Source: a virus. From it: 28,024 bases of DNA. Of the stretch, positions 14,369 to 22,048 are shown in pieces (the stretch's first letter is position 1; each line of letters begins with the position of its first letter). The position numbers were made by a program, and so were the translations under genes. The notes under the pieces are model-generated. The model had not been told where the DNA came from and searched no databases. It saw only the letters and a program-made list of their open reading frames with translations. The DNA is taken from positions 1-28,024 of IMG/VR virus record IMGVR_UViG_3300046724_000548; one strand, 5' to 3'.

Positions 14369-14803
14369 TCAGCTCGGGAGGCTGAAAAACTCCCAAACGT
14401 CGATGGTGTCGAACACCGGCGTGCCGGTCGTCTCGTCGCGGCTCGACGGCGCCCAGTCGGCCTGCCCGATCTGGGAACACTCCCCGCGGCCGGCGATCGC
14501 AGGCTGGACGCCGCGCAGTGCTACCCGCACGCGGCCGGCCACCGCGAGGGATGCGTGCGGGTTGCCGCCGACCGAGTGGCAGTAGGCCGTCGCGTACAGC
14601 ACGTCGGAGGCGGCCTCCTTGGAGACCTTGTCCGGCTCCTCGGCGCCCGACGGCGTGCGGAATCCCGTGTAGATCAGCACGTACGGCGGACTCGTCCCTT
14701 CCGGCACCTGGCCGTCGAGGACGACCAGGGCCGGGGCCACGTTGTCGGCGTCGAGCAGGTCGAGGAACACCTGCTTGTGGGCCTGCAAGATGTTCAGCGC
14801 CAC
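14369..14803 (-). CDS. Tail terminator protein (144 aa)
   Basis: GTG 14803 is preceded by GAGGGGG. The pattern is that of actinophage tail terminator proteins: helical N-terminus (ILQAHKQVFLDLLDADN), PYVLIYTGFRTPSG at about 40-53, CHSVGGNPHASLAVAGRVRV near 74-94, and a C-terminal strand FDTIDVWEFF. Such proteins cap the tail tube for joining to the head. Its place shortly before the major tail protein supports this. Confidence 0.72.
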   Translation of the reverse strand: MALNILQAHKQVFLDLLDADNVAPALVVLDGQVPEGTSPPYVLIYTGFRTPSGAEEPDKVSKEAASDVLYATAYCHSVGGNPHASLAVAGRVRVALRGVQPAIAGRGECSQIGQADWAPSSRDETTGTPVFDTIDVWEFFSLPS

Positions 14804-14812
14804 GCCGCCCCC

Positions 14813-14860
14813 TCAGTCGTTGCAGCTGCAGGGCCGGGCGGTGGCGCAGGCGCGGGACAT
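14813..14860 (-). CDS. Candidate micro-ORF, Cys-rich (15 aa)
   Basis: MSRACATARPCSCND starts with an ATG overlapping the upstream stop (TGATG at 14862-14858) and ends 10 bases before the tail terminator start. AGGTGGG upstream could serve as ribosome binding site. It could be a translated coupling peptide or an accident of overlap; nothing beyond position and the three cysteines supports it. Confidence 0.3.
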   Translation of the reverse strand: MSRACATARPCSCND

Positions 14861-15384
14861 CAGCCCACCTGCGCCGCGTAGCCGTACGTCCAGGAGGACG
14901 TCGTCGGATCGAACACAACGTCGGCGAAGTACGAGGCGGTGTTGCCGGACACCGTCGTCGGAAAGGCCATGGCGCCGGGGCTCGCGGCAAGCCAGCCGTT
15001 CGACGAACCCGCCGTCAGATCCGTCGAGGTCGCCGGCCACGAGTAGGTCGGAGTGGCCACATACCGCAGCGGCGTCCAGATGACCACCGCGTAGGACAGG
15101 CCGGCGGTCACCGGGATGGCGGAGGAGAAGGCCACCTCGTTCCAGGCGCCCAGGGTCGCCCCGAGCGGGAAGGACACGATGCCCAACTGCGTCTGCCCGG
15201 CCACCTCGTACAGGGCGATCTGGACCTGGATCGACGCGTCGGGGATGGTGACCGGGAAGTACCACCGGCCCTTGCTCACCGTTCCGCTGACGCCCGGCGT
15301 GAACCTCGTGCCCAGCGCGTAGTCGATGCCGTCGGCCTCGTCGCCGCCCGCGGGCGTGGTCGAGCCGAACAGGTTCTGCGACAC
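14860..15384 (-). CDS. DUF4082-type beta-sandwich structural protein (174 aa)
   Basis: GTG 15384 (VSQNLFGSTTPAG) has GGAGGG upstream and starts 12 bp after the stop of the beta-helix gene. The pattern YALGTRFTPGVSGTVSKGRW, then an NEVAFSSAIPVTAGLSYAVV segment and a late TYSW, is that of DUF4082, a beta-sandwich domain in secreted and surface carbohydrate-associated proteins. In a phage it would be a virion surface or fibre component, perhaps a glycan-binding one. No enzyme motif is seen. Confidence 0.75.
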   Translation of the reverse strand: MSQNLFGSTTPAGGDEADGIDYALGTRFTPGVSGTVSKGRWYFPVTIPDASIQVQIALYEVAGQTQLGIVSFPLGATLGAWNEVAFSSAIPVTAGLSYAVVIWTPLRYVATPTYSWPATSTDLTAGSSNGWLAASPGAMAFPTTVSGNTASYFADVVFDPTTSSWTYGYAAQVG

Positions 15385-15395
15385 CGTGGCCCTCC

Positions 15396-16586
15396 TCAGA
15401 AGTCCGCGGCGTGGCCGCTGTTGTCCGACGGCCACCAGTACTTGCCGTGGTCGGCCGTCGTGTAGGCGGTCTCCTGGTCGCCGGAGAACACCTGGAACTT
15501 GTTGCGCGCCCACGTGTTCGTGCCGCTGCCGGTGTTCCAGTTGCCCACGTTGTAGAACGGGCCGAACACCGCGTCCAGCTCTGCCGAGTAGATGTTGTCG
15601 GTGACGGTGATGTTGGTTCCCTGCCACGGCGTGGTAGCGCCGATAGACACCGTGTAGCCGAACCCGGCCAGGTAGTTACCGGTGATCGCGATGTGGTGGT
15701 ACGTCGCCGAGCCCTGAAGCGCGATGCCGTTGGTGTTGCCGAGGCTGGCGATCGTGCAACCGGTGATCGCCGTGTAGCCGGATCCGCCGGCCGAGTCCGG
15801 GCCGATGCCGTCGTGGTGATAGCCGGACCCACCCGAGCCGTCGTTGTCGGCCTGGTCATGGATGTAGCAGGCGTTGAACGTCGTGGTTGCCGCGCCCGAC
15901 CCGGTGCCGCCGGTCATCTCGATACCGGCATTGCCCCACACGTCGCAGTGATCGAACGTAGCGACCGTGCCGGTGGTCATGCCCGCGATGTACTGCCACG
16001 ACTGCGAGTACGGCGTGCCCGGCGCGGTAATCGACGACGAGCGGGTGTAGCCGGTGTTCCCGGGTGGCGCCGACACGTTGTACGGCTTGAACGTGCAGTA
16101 CTCGAACGTGACCGTCGTCGGGCAGTAGACCTGGACCAGGTTGTCGTTGGGCCAGGTGCCCTCGAACAGGCAGTTGCGGAACACCAGGTTGTCGCCGACG
16201 CCCGAGTAGCCGACGTACGACTTGCCCAGGAAGTATTTGCCCGTCAGCACGGTGCCGTTGGATTCCTGGACGATGCAGCCACCACCAGCGGTCATGCCGG
16301 AGGTGTAGTTCGTCGGCGACGCCGTGGCATTCGGGCCTTGCAGGTGGCCGGTATTCGAGTGGTCCGGCCAGAACCCGGTGCCGTCGTTCGGGCGGGAGGT
16401 CAGCGCACTGCCGGAGCCGGTGAGCTGAGAAGTCGCCGAGTCGGCGGAGCCGACCAGATCACCGACCTGCCGGGCGTAGGAGAGCTGCGCGGTCCGCGAG
16501 TCGGACTGCCCGGCCGGATCGTCGACCTGCCGCGAGTAGGCGAACGCCGGCGGCGAGCCGACCCGGACCGCGTAGGCGCGGGGCAT
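15396..16586 (-). CDS. Right-handed parallel beta-helix fibre/spike protein (396 aa)
   Basis: ATG 16586 follows AGGAGTAG. Residues 15-58 contain two copies of the repeat that is expanded in the 17300-18799 protein (SRQVDDPAGQSDS, ARQVGDLVGSADS). From about residue 105 onward there are short strand-turn units with Asn and Cys ladders (FRNCLFEG, FEYCTFKP, FDHCDVWG, FNACYIHD, ITGCTIAS, ITGNYLAG, VTDNIYSA). These are typical of pectate-lyase-like beta-helices such as phage tailspikes. A polysaccharide-binding or degrading role is plausible, but catalytic residues cannot be pinned down. Confidence 0.78.
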   Translation of the reverse strand: MPRAYAVRVGSPPAFAYSRQVDDPAGQSDSRTAQLSYARQVGDLVGSADSATSQLTGSGSALTSRPNDGTGFWPDHSNTGHLQGPNATASPTNYTSGMTAGGGCIVQESNGTVLTGKYFLGKSYVGYSGVGDNLVFRNCLFEGTWPNDNLVQVYCPTTVTFEYCTFKPYNVSAPPGNTGYTRSSSITAPGTPYSQSWQYIAGMTTGTVATFDHCDVWGNAGIEMTGGTGSGAATTTFNACYIHDQADNDGSGGSGYHHDGIGPDSAGGSGYTAITGCTIASLGNTNGIALQGSATYHHIAITGNYLAGFGYTVSIGATTPWQGTNITVTDNIYSAELDAVFGPFYNVGNWNTGSGTNTWARNKFQVFSGDQETAYTTADHGKYWWPSDNSGHAADF

Positions 16587-16691
16587 CTACTCCTCCGGCT
16601 TGTCGGGCTCCGGTTCGGGCTCCGGCGCCGGAGCGGCCGGCCCAACCTCGACCACGAGCTCGTCGGTGAGGCCGCCGTTGTCGGTGCTCAT
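16587..16691 (-). CDS. Small acidic Pro-rich protein (34 aa)
   Basis: It starts at ATG 16691, one base after the upstream stop (TGA, 16695-16693), and its own stop directly abuts the beta-helix start (TAG-ATG). The sequence is acidic with a PAPEPEPEPDKPEE tail and an N-terminal GGLTDELV that resembles the AGLTD repeat core of the neighbouring gene. The tight fit between both neighbours and its codon use suggest a real short gene. Function unknown. Confidence 0.55.
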   Translation of the reverse strand: MSTDNGGLTDELVVEVGPAAPAPEPEPEPDKPEE

Positions 16692-16692
16692 C

Positions 16693-17280
16693 TCACGCGC
16701 CCAGGAACTTGTGGTTCCACGTAACCGCGAGGCTGTCGCTCGAGGTCTTGTTGACGGTCGTCAACACCGCCCGGGAGTACGTGTTGGCCGCGGTCGAGTC
16801 GGCGTTGGTCGCCTGGTCGTTGACGATCACGACCTCGTTGATCGTTGAACTGGTCGCGGTGCCGGCCGCCCAGGTGGTCTTGTAGACGGCGTTCACGCCC
16901 AGCGTGGTGCCGAGGTTCGCGGTCTGCGGGTACGTCGAGTCGAACGCCGCGTTCGACCCGGACAGATACGTCGCGAGACCCGCGTCGGTCTTCGTGGCCG
17001 CCGTGGACGCCGTCCCGAGTTTCATGCCGTTCGCCGCGGTCGGCGCCGAAGCGTTCGCCGGCGAGATGCCGACGATGGCCTTGCCCGCGTAGTACAGGTC
17101 TCCGGCGTCGGTGATCAGGTTGTGGAACGGGACGATCAGCTTCCGCTTCCCGTCGCCGTCGAACAACTCGGCAACGCCGTAGCCGACCATGCCGACACCG
17201 TCGGGCAGCAGCGCGCGGCCCTCGTCGTAAGCGGCGTGCAGGGCGTCGAGCCGCTCATCCGCCGGTGAGATCAGGTGCAT
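16693..17280 (-). CDS. Phage structural protein, fibre-like (195 aa)
   Basis: ATG 17280 has GAGAGG upstream. After a helical start (MHLISPADERLDALHAAYDE) comes VPFHNLITDAGDLYYAGKAI (about 50-69), a segment typical of virion surface proteins in which a free strand or appendage is described. The rest is Ala/Thr/Ser-rich and beta-prone, ending VTWNHKFLGA. It sits in the fibre-like block between the repeat protein and the beta-helix protein. No enzyme motif is visible. Confidence 0.68.
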   Translation of the reverse strand: MHLISPADERLDALHAAYDEGRALLPDGVGMVGYGVAELFDGDGKRKLIVPFHNLITDAGDLYYAGKAIVGISPANASAPTAANGMKLGTASTAATKTDAGLATYLSGSNAAFDSTYPQTANLGTTLGVNAVYKTTWAAGTATSSTINEVVIVNDQATNADSTAANTYSRAVLTTVNKTSSDSLAVTWNHKFLGA

Positions 17281-17299
17281 GGGTCAGCCTCTCGGTGAG

Positions 17300-18799
17300 T
17301 CAGTCGGAGACGAGCGCATAGCGCGGCGTGATCCCCGTGTTCGGGCGGATCGTGGTGCCGAGGTTCGGGCGGCGGGTGGTCTCCACGGCGCGATGCCACG
17401 ACGTCAGCCCGGCCGAGTCATTGATCGTGCGGGTGTACGCGGTGACCAGATTCAGCGACGCCGACACCGAATCGGTCAGGCCTGCCGTGTCGGCGGCCGC
17501 CCGGGCCGCGGACAGTGCCGTGGCTGCCCCGTCGGACAGGCCTGACGTGTCGTCGACGGTGCGGGTGAAGTTCGAGCCGGTCGGGTTCAGGACCGCCGAG
17601 GCGGTATCGACCAGGCCGGTCGGGTCGACGATCGTCTCGCTGATGTCGAAGGCCAGCGTGTCGCCGAGGTCCGTCAGGCCGGCCGCATCGGTCACGGAGC
17701 GGGTGAACGAGGTTCCGCCGCCGTTCAGCGACGCCGACACCGAATCGGTCAGGCCGGCCGTGTCGGTGCCCTGGGCGGTGACCGCACGGGAAGCCCCGAC
17801 GTCCGTCGGCCCGGCCGGATCGTCGGCGGTGCGGCCGAACGCGGACACCGCCGCCGCCTGATCGGCGAGTCCCGCCGTGTCCGACACGGTCCGGGTGATC
17901 GGCCCACCGGGGGTCAGCACCGCCGAGGCGGAGTCGGTCAGCCCGGCATCGTCGCTGCCGTTAGCCGTGCGGCCCTGGATCAGGCCGGTATCGGTGAGGC
18001 CTGTCGTGTCAGTGGCGGCCCGCGCGAACGCTGAAACGGCAGCGGCCTGGTCGGTGAGGCCGGCCAGGTCCGTCTGCGACCGGGCGAACACTGAGACCAC
18101 AGCGGCGGCGTCAGCAAGCCCGGCGGGGTCATCGACGGTGCGGGTGAAGTTCGAGCCGGCGGCCGGGACGATCTCGTAGACCTTGTACGCCCACGCCGGA
18201 GTGCCGGAGCCGAAGGCGTCGAAGTTCAGGTTGACCGAGGAGCCGGCAGGCGTGGTGTCGGCGGCCTTACGTACCGCGGCACCCGAGATGTTGCCGGCGC
18301 TGTGGAACGCGGCGATCGTGTCGGTCGATGTCGGTGATCCGAGGGCGTTCCAGTCGATCGCGCAACCCGCGATCCGGCAGCCGTCATTCGTCGACGTGAC
18401 CGAGACGGTCAGGTTGTTCGTGGCGCTGGCCGCCTGCGCCTTGGTGACCACGGCCGAGCTGGCCGCCGTACTGGTATAGGTGGTGACCTTGATCGCGTGC
18501 GTCGAGGTGGTACCCGAGCCGGACCAGGTCACCGTCGCGGTGATGTTCGTCTGCGCCGACGCGGTGTACGCCCACCACGCCATCGCGGCGCCGCCGGACG
18601 TCCCGATCTGCACGGTGCCGATCGTGTTCCAGGTCAGGCTGGCGGTGTCGGAGATCGTGGCACCGATGCCGGACGACCCCGAGTCGGCGATCGAGTCGAC
18701 CACGATCAGCGATCCGGCCGCCGGTGAGAACGCGGCCGAGGTCACCGCGTTAGTGCTGGCGGTCGACGCCCAGACGGGATCAAGGCCGACGGTGGGCAC
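17300..18799 (-). CDS. Fibre-like protein with about twelve 20-aa repeats (499 aa)
   Basis: GTG 18799 is preceded by GGGAGGCGG. Residues 1-217 form a beta-rich N-terminal domain, like a lectin or jelly-roll unit. Residues about 218-466 are about twelve tandem units of some 19-26 residues with consensus R-[TS]-x-x-x-D-x-[AT]-G-L-x-D (for example RTVDDPAGLAD, RSQTDLAGLTD, RAATDTTGLTD, RTVSDTAGLAD). The last 33 residues (WHRAVETTRRPNLGTTIRPN onward) form a separate end. Such repeats usually build elongated stalks. The DNA repeats are long enough to recombine. It lies between the connector and fibre-like genes. Confidence 0.72.
   Translation of the reverse strand: MPTVGLDPVWASTASTNAVTSAAFSPAAGSLIVVDSIADSGSSGIGATISDTASLTWNTIGTVQIGTSGGAAMAWWAYTASAQTNITATVTWSGSGTTSTHAIKVTTYTSTAASSAVVTKAQAASATNNLTVSVTSTNDGCRIAGCAIDWNALGSPTSTDTIAAFHSAGNISGAAVRKAADTTPAGSSVNLNFDAFGSGTPAWAYKVYEIVPAAGSNFTRTVDDPAGLADAAAVVSVFARSQTDLAGLTDQAAAVSAFARAATDTTGLTDTGLIQGRTANGSDDAGLTDSASAVLTPGGPITRTVSDTAGLADQAAAVSAFGRTADDPAGPTDVGASRAVTAQGTDTAGLTDSVSASLNGGGTSFTRSVTDAAGLTDLGDTLAFDISETIVDPTGLVDTASAVLNPTGSNFTRTVDDTSGLSDGAATALSAARAAADTAGLTDSVSASLNLVTAYTRTINDSAGLTSWHRAVETTRRPNLGTTIRPNTGITPRYALVSD
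17451..18159 (-). repeat. Long near-identical DNA repeats inside the repeat-protein gene
   Basis: 17451-17493 and 17724-17766 match at 42 of 43 bases, 273 bp apart. 17553-17580 and 18132-18159 are identical over 28 bases. They encode repeat units of the 499-aa protein. Conservation of third positions implies recent duplication or recombination among units. Confidence 0.75.
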
Positions 18800-18811
18800 G
18801 GCCGCCTCCCG

Positions 18812-18868
18812 TCAGTTGACGCTACCGTCGCGGATGGCGGCGAGGACCCGGCCGGACAGTGCGGGCAT
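18812..18868 (-). CDS. Candidate micro-ORF with strong ribosome binding site (18 aa)
   Basis: MPALSGRVLAAIRDGSVN starts at ATG 18868, behind GAGGAGTACC, and fits in the gap between the connector (ends 18878) and the repeat protein (starts 18799). The AGGAG sequence is among the better ribosome binding sites in the window, which argues for translation. The peptide would be amphipathic. No function is known. Confidence 0.45.
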   Translation of the reverse strand: MPALSGRVLAAIRDGSVN

Positions 18869-18877
18869 CGGTACTCC

Positions 18878-19468
18878 TCAGGCGACGCGGACCATGCGGG
18901 CCTTGGGCCCGTACTGCTTGCGGATCGCGGACTTCAGCGCCGGGGCCGCCTCGAGGGCCGCGTCGGCCGCGGCGTAGGCGACCGCGTAGTCGTCGATCCT
19001 CTCGCTGGCCACGCCCGACGGGTTCTCGAACAGGCCACGGGCCAGTGACAGCACGGCGCCGCGGGCGAGTTGCAGCAGCTGGTCGCCGACGTCGTAGCCG
19101 TGGGTGTAGGTGACGCCGACGGTGGACGGCTCGCACCAGTAGGTTTGCCAGCCGCAGCCACGCCACAGCCGATTCCCGACCAGCCGATACGTCGTCGACC
19201 CGGAGCCGGGCACGCCCGCCGTGATCGTCGCGCCGTCGAGGGTGACCGCGGCGACGGAGACGACCGGCCACTGCGGGAGCCGCAGGTACCGTTCGGTCGT
19301 GCCGGTCACGGTCGCCGCCTCGCCGGTGACCCGCAGGATGCGCTGGCCGTCGGCGGCGTTCTGGACGACCGCCGTGCAGACCTCGATGGCCAGCGTCGCG
19401 CTGGCCGTGTCGACGTCCTTCTGCAGCAGGGAGGCGAGATCCGATGGGGTCGCCAACTGGTCAGCCAT
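18878..19468 (-). CDS. Head-tail connector (adaptor) protein (196 aa)
   Basis: ATG 19468 has GGAGGCGAG upstream. The opening (ATPSDLASLLQKDVDTASAT) and the middle (YLRLPQWPVVSVAAVTLDGA, about 61-80) are typical of gp6-like adaptor proteins that attach under the portal in actinobacterial siphoviruses. A long C-terminal helix (about 135-190) ends in a basic QYGPKARMVRVA. It precedes the fibre-like block rather than tail completion genes. Confidence 0.78.
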   Translation of the reverse strand: MADQLATPSDLASLLQKDVDTASATLAIEVCTAVVQNAADGQRILRVTGEAATVTGTTERYLRLPQWPVVSVAAVTLDGATITAGVPGSGSTTYRLVGNRLWRGCGWQTYWCEPSTVGVTYTHGYDVGDQLLQLARGAVLSLARGLFENPSGVASERIDDYAVAYAAADAALEAAPALKSAIRKQYGPKARMVRVA

Positions 19469-19495
19469 CGTCTCGCCTCCCTCGCGCTGCGGTTA

Positions 19496-20083
19496 TCAGG
19501 TGAGGACGACGTACGGGACGAACTGCTTCACCGTCGGCGACGCCAGGGTCGCGGTCGCGGTCGCGGTCAGCGCCGAGCCCGAGGTCACCGACATGTTGGG
19601 CTCGCCGGTAACGATCGGGGCGACCGCGCACGTGCCGAGCAGGGTCGGCGGAGTGGTCGCGGTGACGTTGATCGCCACCCAGTAGTAGCCAGGCACCGAG
19701 ATCGTCTGCGCCGCCGCCAGGGCCAGGGTCTTGGTCGTGTTCGCCGCCCAGGCCGTCGAGGTCTGGTCGGCCGACTGCGACAGCAGCGCCGGAGTGGCCG
19801 CGTTCGAGTAGAGCGCGAACCACCAGTTCGTCGGGGTGCCGGCCGCGGTCGCGCCGGACCGGAACGACACGCTCGTGATGACGTCGCCGGCGGCGAGCTT
19901 GATTCGCACGGCGGTCATCACGCCGGTCGCGAGGGCGACCTGGCCGGTGTCGCCGGCCGAGTCGTACAGGCCGAATCGGGGCAGGTTCGCCCGGAAGAAC
20001 GTCGAAGGGCTGGACGGCAGCGCCGCGTCGTTCGCCGCCAGGGCGTCGCGGACGTTGCCGGTGAAAAGGCCGAGCTCGCTCAT
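19496..20083 (-). CDS. Beta-rich virion surface protein (195 aa)
   Basis: ATG 20083 overlaps the upstream stop by four bases (ATGA). After a short helical start (SELGLFTGNVRDALAANDAA) the protein is Ala/Thr-rich beta structure, with VRIKLAAGDVITSVSFRSGA, NWWFALYSNAATPALLSQSA and SVPGYYWVAINVTATTPP. This layout resembles jelly-roll or DUF4082-like surface domains, as in the gene at 14860. It lies between the capsid accessory protein and the connector, so it may decorate the head or act as a head fibre. The family is not firmly recognised. Confidence 0.68.
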   Translation of the reverse strand: MSELGLFTGNVRDALAANDAALPSSPSTFFRANLPRFGLYDSAGDTGQVALATGVMTAVRIKLAAGDVITSVSFRSGATAAGTPTNWWFALYSNAATPALLSQSADQTSTAWAANTTKTLALAAAQTISVPGYYWVAINVTATTPPTLLGTCAVAPIVTGEPNMSVTSGSALTATATATLASPTVKQFVPYVVLT

Positions 20084-20427
20084 GCTGGCGTCTCCTCGGT
20101 GGTGGTGAACCGCTCGACGAGCTGGTCACGGGAAAGGGTCGCGGCCTCGTCGGCCTCCATGCCGCCGTGCTCGACGGCCCACGTCCGCCACGCTTCGGTG
20201 CTGGCGGACTTCTTCGGCTGCCCGGCCTCGTCGGCCTCGTCGGGCTCCTCGGGCTCCGGCTCGGCGCCGGCCTCGGGGGCCTCGACGGTGTAGCCGGCCG
20301 AACGGCAGTAGGCGAGCGTCGCGGCGTCGGTCTCGTCGTCGATCAGAGCCACGCCGTCGGCGAAATGGACCGTGCCCACGTCGCCGGTGAATCCGGGCAC
20401 GACGGTGGTCACCAGGTATTGGGCCAT
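20080..20427 (-). CDS. Capsid-associated protein with acidic linker and SAP/HeH-like end (115 aa)
   Basis: ATG 20427 starts one base after the major capsid stop. The N-terminal 50 residues (YLVTTVVPGFTGDVGTVHFA, then AATLAYCRSAGYTVE) match a small domain regularly found directly after actinophage major capsid genes. An acidic linker (about 52-70) leads to a helical end (STEAWRTWAVEHGGMEADEA, LSRDQLVERF) that resembles a helix-extended-helix nucleic-acid-binding fold. The precise role at the head-tail region is not known. Confidence 0.7.
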   Translation of the reverse strand: MAQYLVTTVVPGFTGDVGTVHFADGVALIDDETDAATLAYCRSAGYTVEAPEAGAEPEPEEPDEADEAGQPKKSASTEAWRTWAVEHGGMEADEAATLSRDQLVERFTTTEETPA

Positions 20428-20428
20428 G

Positions 20429-21448
20429 TCACTGCACCGTGATCGTCCGCAGGACGCCGGCCGCCTTGGTGTTCTTCAAGGTCATGGCCAGCGGGCCGAT
20501 CTCCAGCTCGCCCGACTTGACCGCGCCCGCGTGGGCGAAGTCCGGCAGCCAGTTCTGAACCATCGGGACGCCGGCGGCGGTGACGCCGTGGAAGGCGTCC
20601 ATGCCGAAGCACACGGCGTACAGGTCGGTGGTGGTCGTCGCGATCGGGATGATCGGGGCGGAGCCGTCCTGCCGGTCGCCGATGTCCACCAGGGTCCAGC
20701 CGGCGTACTGCTCGACCTGGCGGCCCATGTCGTCCTTGGTGTTGGTGTACGAGCCGGAGGTCCGCACGATCGACCGGAGCCGGGCGATCAGCTTCGTGTT
20801 GCCGAGGATCGCCTTGACGCCGGGCGGGATCGCGCCGGGAGCCGACAGGTCACCGGAGCCGACGTGCGAGGGCACCAGCAGCGACAGGAAGTCGTCCAGC
20901 TCGTCGAGGCGCTTGTTGGCCTCCGTCAGCGAACCGGCGACCGTCGCGGCCTTCCAGTCGCCCGAACCGGCGACGTAGCCGGCGGTCTTCTCGGTGGTCG
21001 AGCCGGTCAGCGCCTTCGACAGGCCGTCGAAGCCGTTCGCGTCCACAGCGGTGTCGCCGAGGATCAGCTCCTGCTGGAACCGTACGATCGACGAGATCGT
21101 CAGCTGAGTCAGCTGGAAGCTGACCTCGTTGGTCTGAGCCGGGCCGAGGTTCGCGAGCACCCGGTCGAGGGTGTACGCGCCGCCGAGGGGCTTCAGGTCG
21201 ACGGTGAACCGCTGACGGGTCGCCTGGCCCGGGGTGTAGTCGGTGTTGAGCGCACGGAACCCGGCGGCGGCCGGCGTGATCAGCCGGGTGTAGCCGTAGG
21301 TCAGCGTGGCACCACCGGTGCCCGGGTTGACCGAGTCGTCGAAGGGAACGTTGTCCCACAGCCAGGAGTATCGACGGAGGTTGTCGATCACCTGGAAGTC
21401 GACATCGTTGAGGGTGTTCACCGCTGCCTGCGCGAGGGTGATCGGCAT
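20429..21448 (-). CDS. Major capsid protein (HK97-fold)
   Basis: A 339-aa protein; ATG 21448 follows GGAGTAGGAC. Sequence and position are those of HK97-fold capsid proteins of actinobacterial siphoviruses: N-terminal helix (PITLAQAAVNTLNDVDFQVI), E-loop-like strands (about 65-95), and central helices (FQQELILGDTAVDANGFDGL at about 125-145; GVKAILGNTKLIARLRSIVR at about 205-230). No separate protease domain is seen in it. It follows the scaffold gene with a 21-bp gap. Confidence 0.85.
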   Translation of the reverse strand: MPITLAQAAVNTLNDVDFQVIDNLRRYSWLWDNVPFDDSVNPGTGGATLTYGYTRLITPAAAGFRALNTDYTPGQATRQRFTVDLKPLGGAYTLDRVLANLGPAQTNEVSFQLTQLTISSIVRFQQELILGDTAVDANGFDGLSKALTGSTTEKTAGYVAGSGDWKAATVAGSLTEANKRLDELDDFLSLLVPSHVGSGDLSAPGAIPPGVKAILGNTKLIARLRSIVRTSGSYTNTKDDMGRQVEQYAGWTLVDIGDRQDGSAPIIPIATTTTDLYAVCFGMDAFHGVTAAGVPMVQNWLPDFAHAGAVKSGELEIGPLAMTLKNTKAAGVLRTITVQ

Positions 21449-21469
21449 GTCCTACTCCAGAATCTGGGG

Positions 21470-21970
21470 TCAGCCAGCCGCGGACTTGAGTTGCGCCGCG
21501 ATGGCCTCGGTCAGTGATTTCGCCCGCACCCGGGACTCGCCCTTGGCGCCCTGCGTCGGGTCCGGCTTCGGTGCGGCCGGCTTGGCGGGGACGACGGGGA
21601 AGTCCTTGAGGATTTCGTCGGCGTCGGCTGCCAGCTCATCGCGAGTGGTACCGACCAGCCGTTTCGCCTGGGTGGGGGTGAGGCCCTTCTCGTGGGCGAC
21701 CTCGAAGCGCGTCGCGCGCAACTCGGCGTCCACCGCGCGCTGCTCAGCGGCAGCGCGTTTCTCGGCCTCGGACTTGTCCGCGTCGGCCTTGTCCTGCTCG
21801 GCCTTGCGGTACTTCGCCAGCTCTTTCTCGGCGGCCTTGCGAGCATCGCGCTCGGCGGCCAGGGCCTTCTTGCCGGCGTCGCCCAGCTCGTCGGTCTCCG
21901 GCTTCGGTGCGGCCGGCGGCTCGACGGGCGGGGCAGTGGGTTCGGGCGGTGTTTCGACGGGTGCGGTCAT
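21470..21970 (-). CDS. Scaffolding protein (166 aa)
   Basis: ATG 21970 is preceded by AGAAGG, inside a short inverted repeat. A Pro-rich N-terminus (1-28) is followed by a long, highly charged coiled coil (about 33-92, Ala/Glu/Lys/Arg), a small helical segment (KGLTPTQAKRLVGTTRDELA) and a basic C-terminal helix (SLTEAIAAQLKSAAG). This is the usual layout of phage scaffolding proteins directly upstream of the major capsid gene. A frameshift or protease fusion is not seen. Confidence 0.82.
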   Translation of the reverse strand: MTAPVETPPEPTAPPVEPPAAPKPETDELGDAGKKALAAERDARKAAEKELAKYRKAEQDKADADKSEAEKRAAAEQRAVDAELRATRFEVAHEKGLTPTQAKRLVGTTRDELAADADEILKDFPVVPAKPAAPKPDPTQGAKGESRVRAKSLTEAIAAQLKSAAG

Positions 21971-21976
21971 CGCGAC

Positions 21977-21990
21977 CTTCTGTGCAGAAG
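21977..21990. repeat. Short inverted repeat over the scaffold ribosome binding site
   Basis: CTTCTGTGCAGAAG has perfect 6-base arms around two bases. On late mRNA a 5-bp stem with four-base loop would cover part of AGAAGG, the scaffold ribosome binding site. It also lies upstream of the oppositely directed gene at 22049, so a protein-binding operator is possible. Confidence 0.4.
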
Positions 21991-22013
21991 CCTGGGCATC
22001 GCGCCGCAGGTCG

Positions 22014-22042
22014 GATTGTTCGGGCCTGCCGCCGGGTATTAC
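22014..22042 (+). promoter_or_regulatory. Candidate promoter of the plus-strand membrane peptide gene
   Basis: GATTGT (22014-22019), 17 bp, then TATTAC (22037-22042). Transcription would start near the ATG at 22049, six bases after the -10, which suits a leaderless mRNA. The -35 is weak. Confidence 0.4.
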
Positions 22043-22048
22043 CGGTGC

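Noticed and set aside
17300-18180. Regular repeats as a CRISPR array
   Set aside because: Repeats code in frame for a 20-aa protein unit, spacing varies and spacers are not unique.
15396-18799. Diversity-generating retroelement
   Set aside because: No reverse transcriptase or template/variable repeat pair is seen; repeats are unit duplications in coding sequence.
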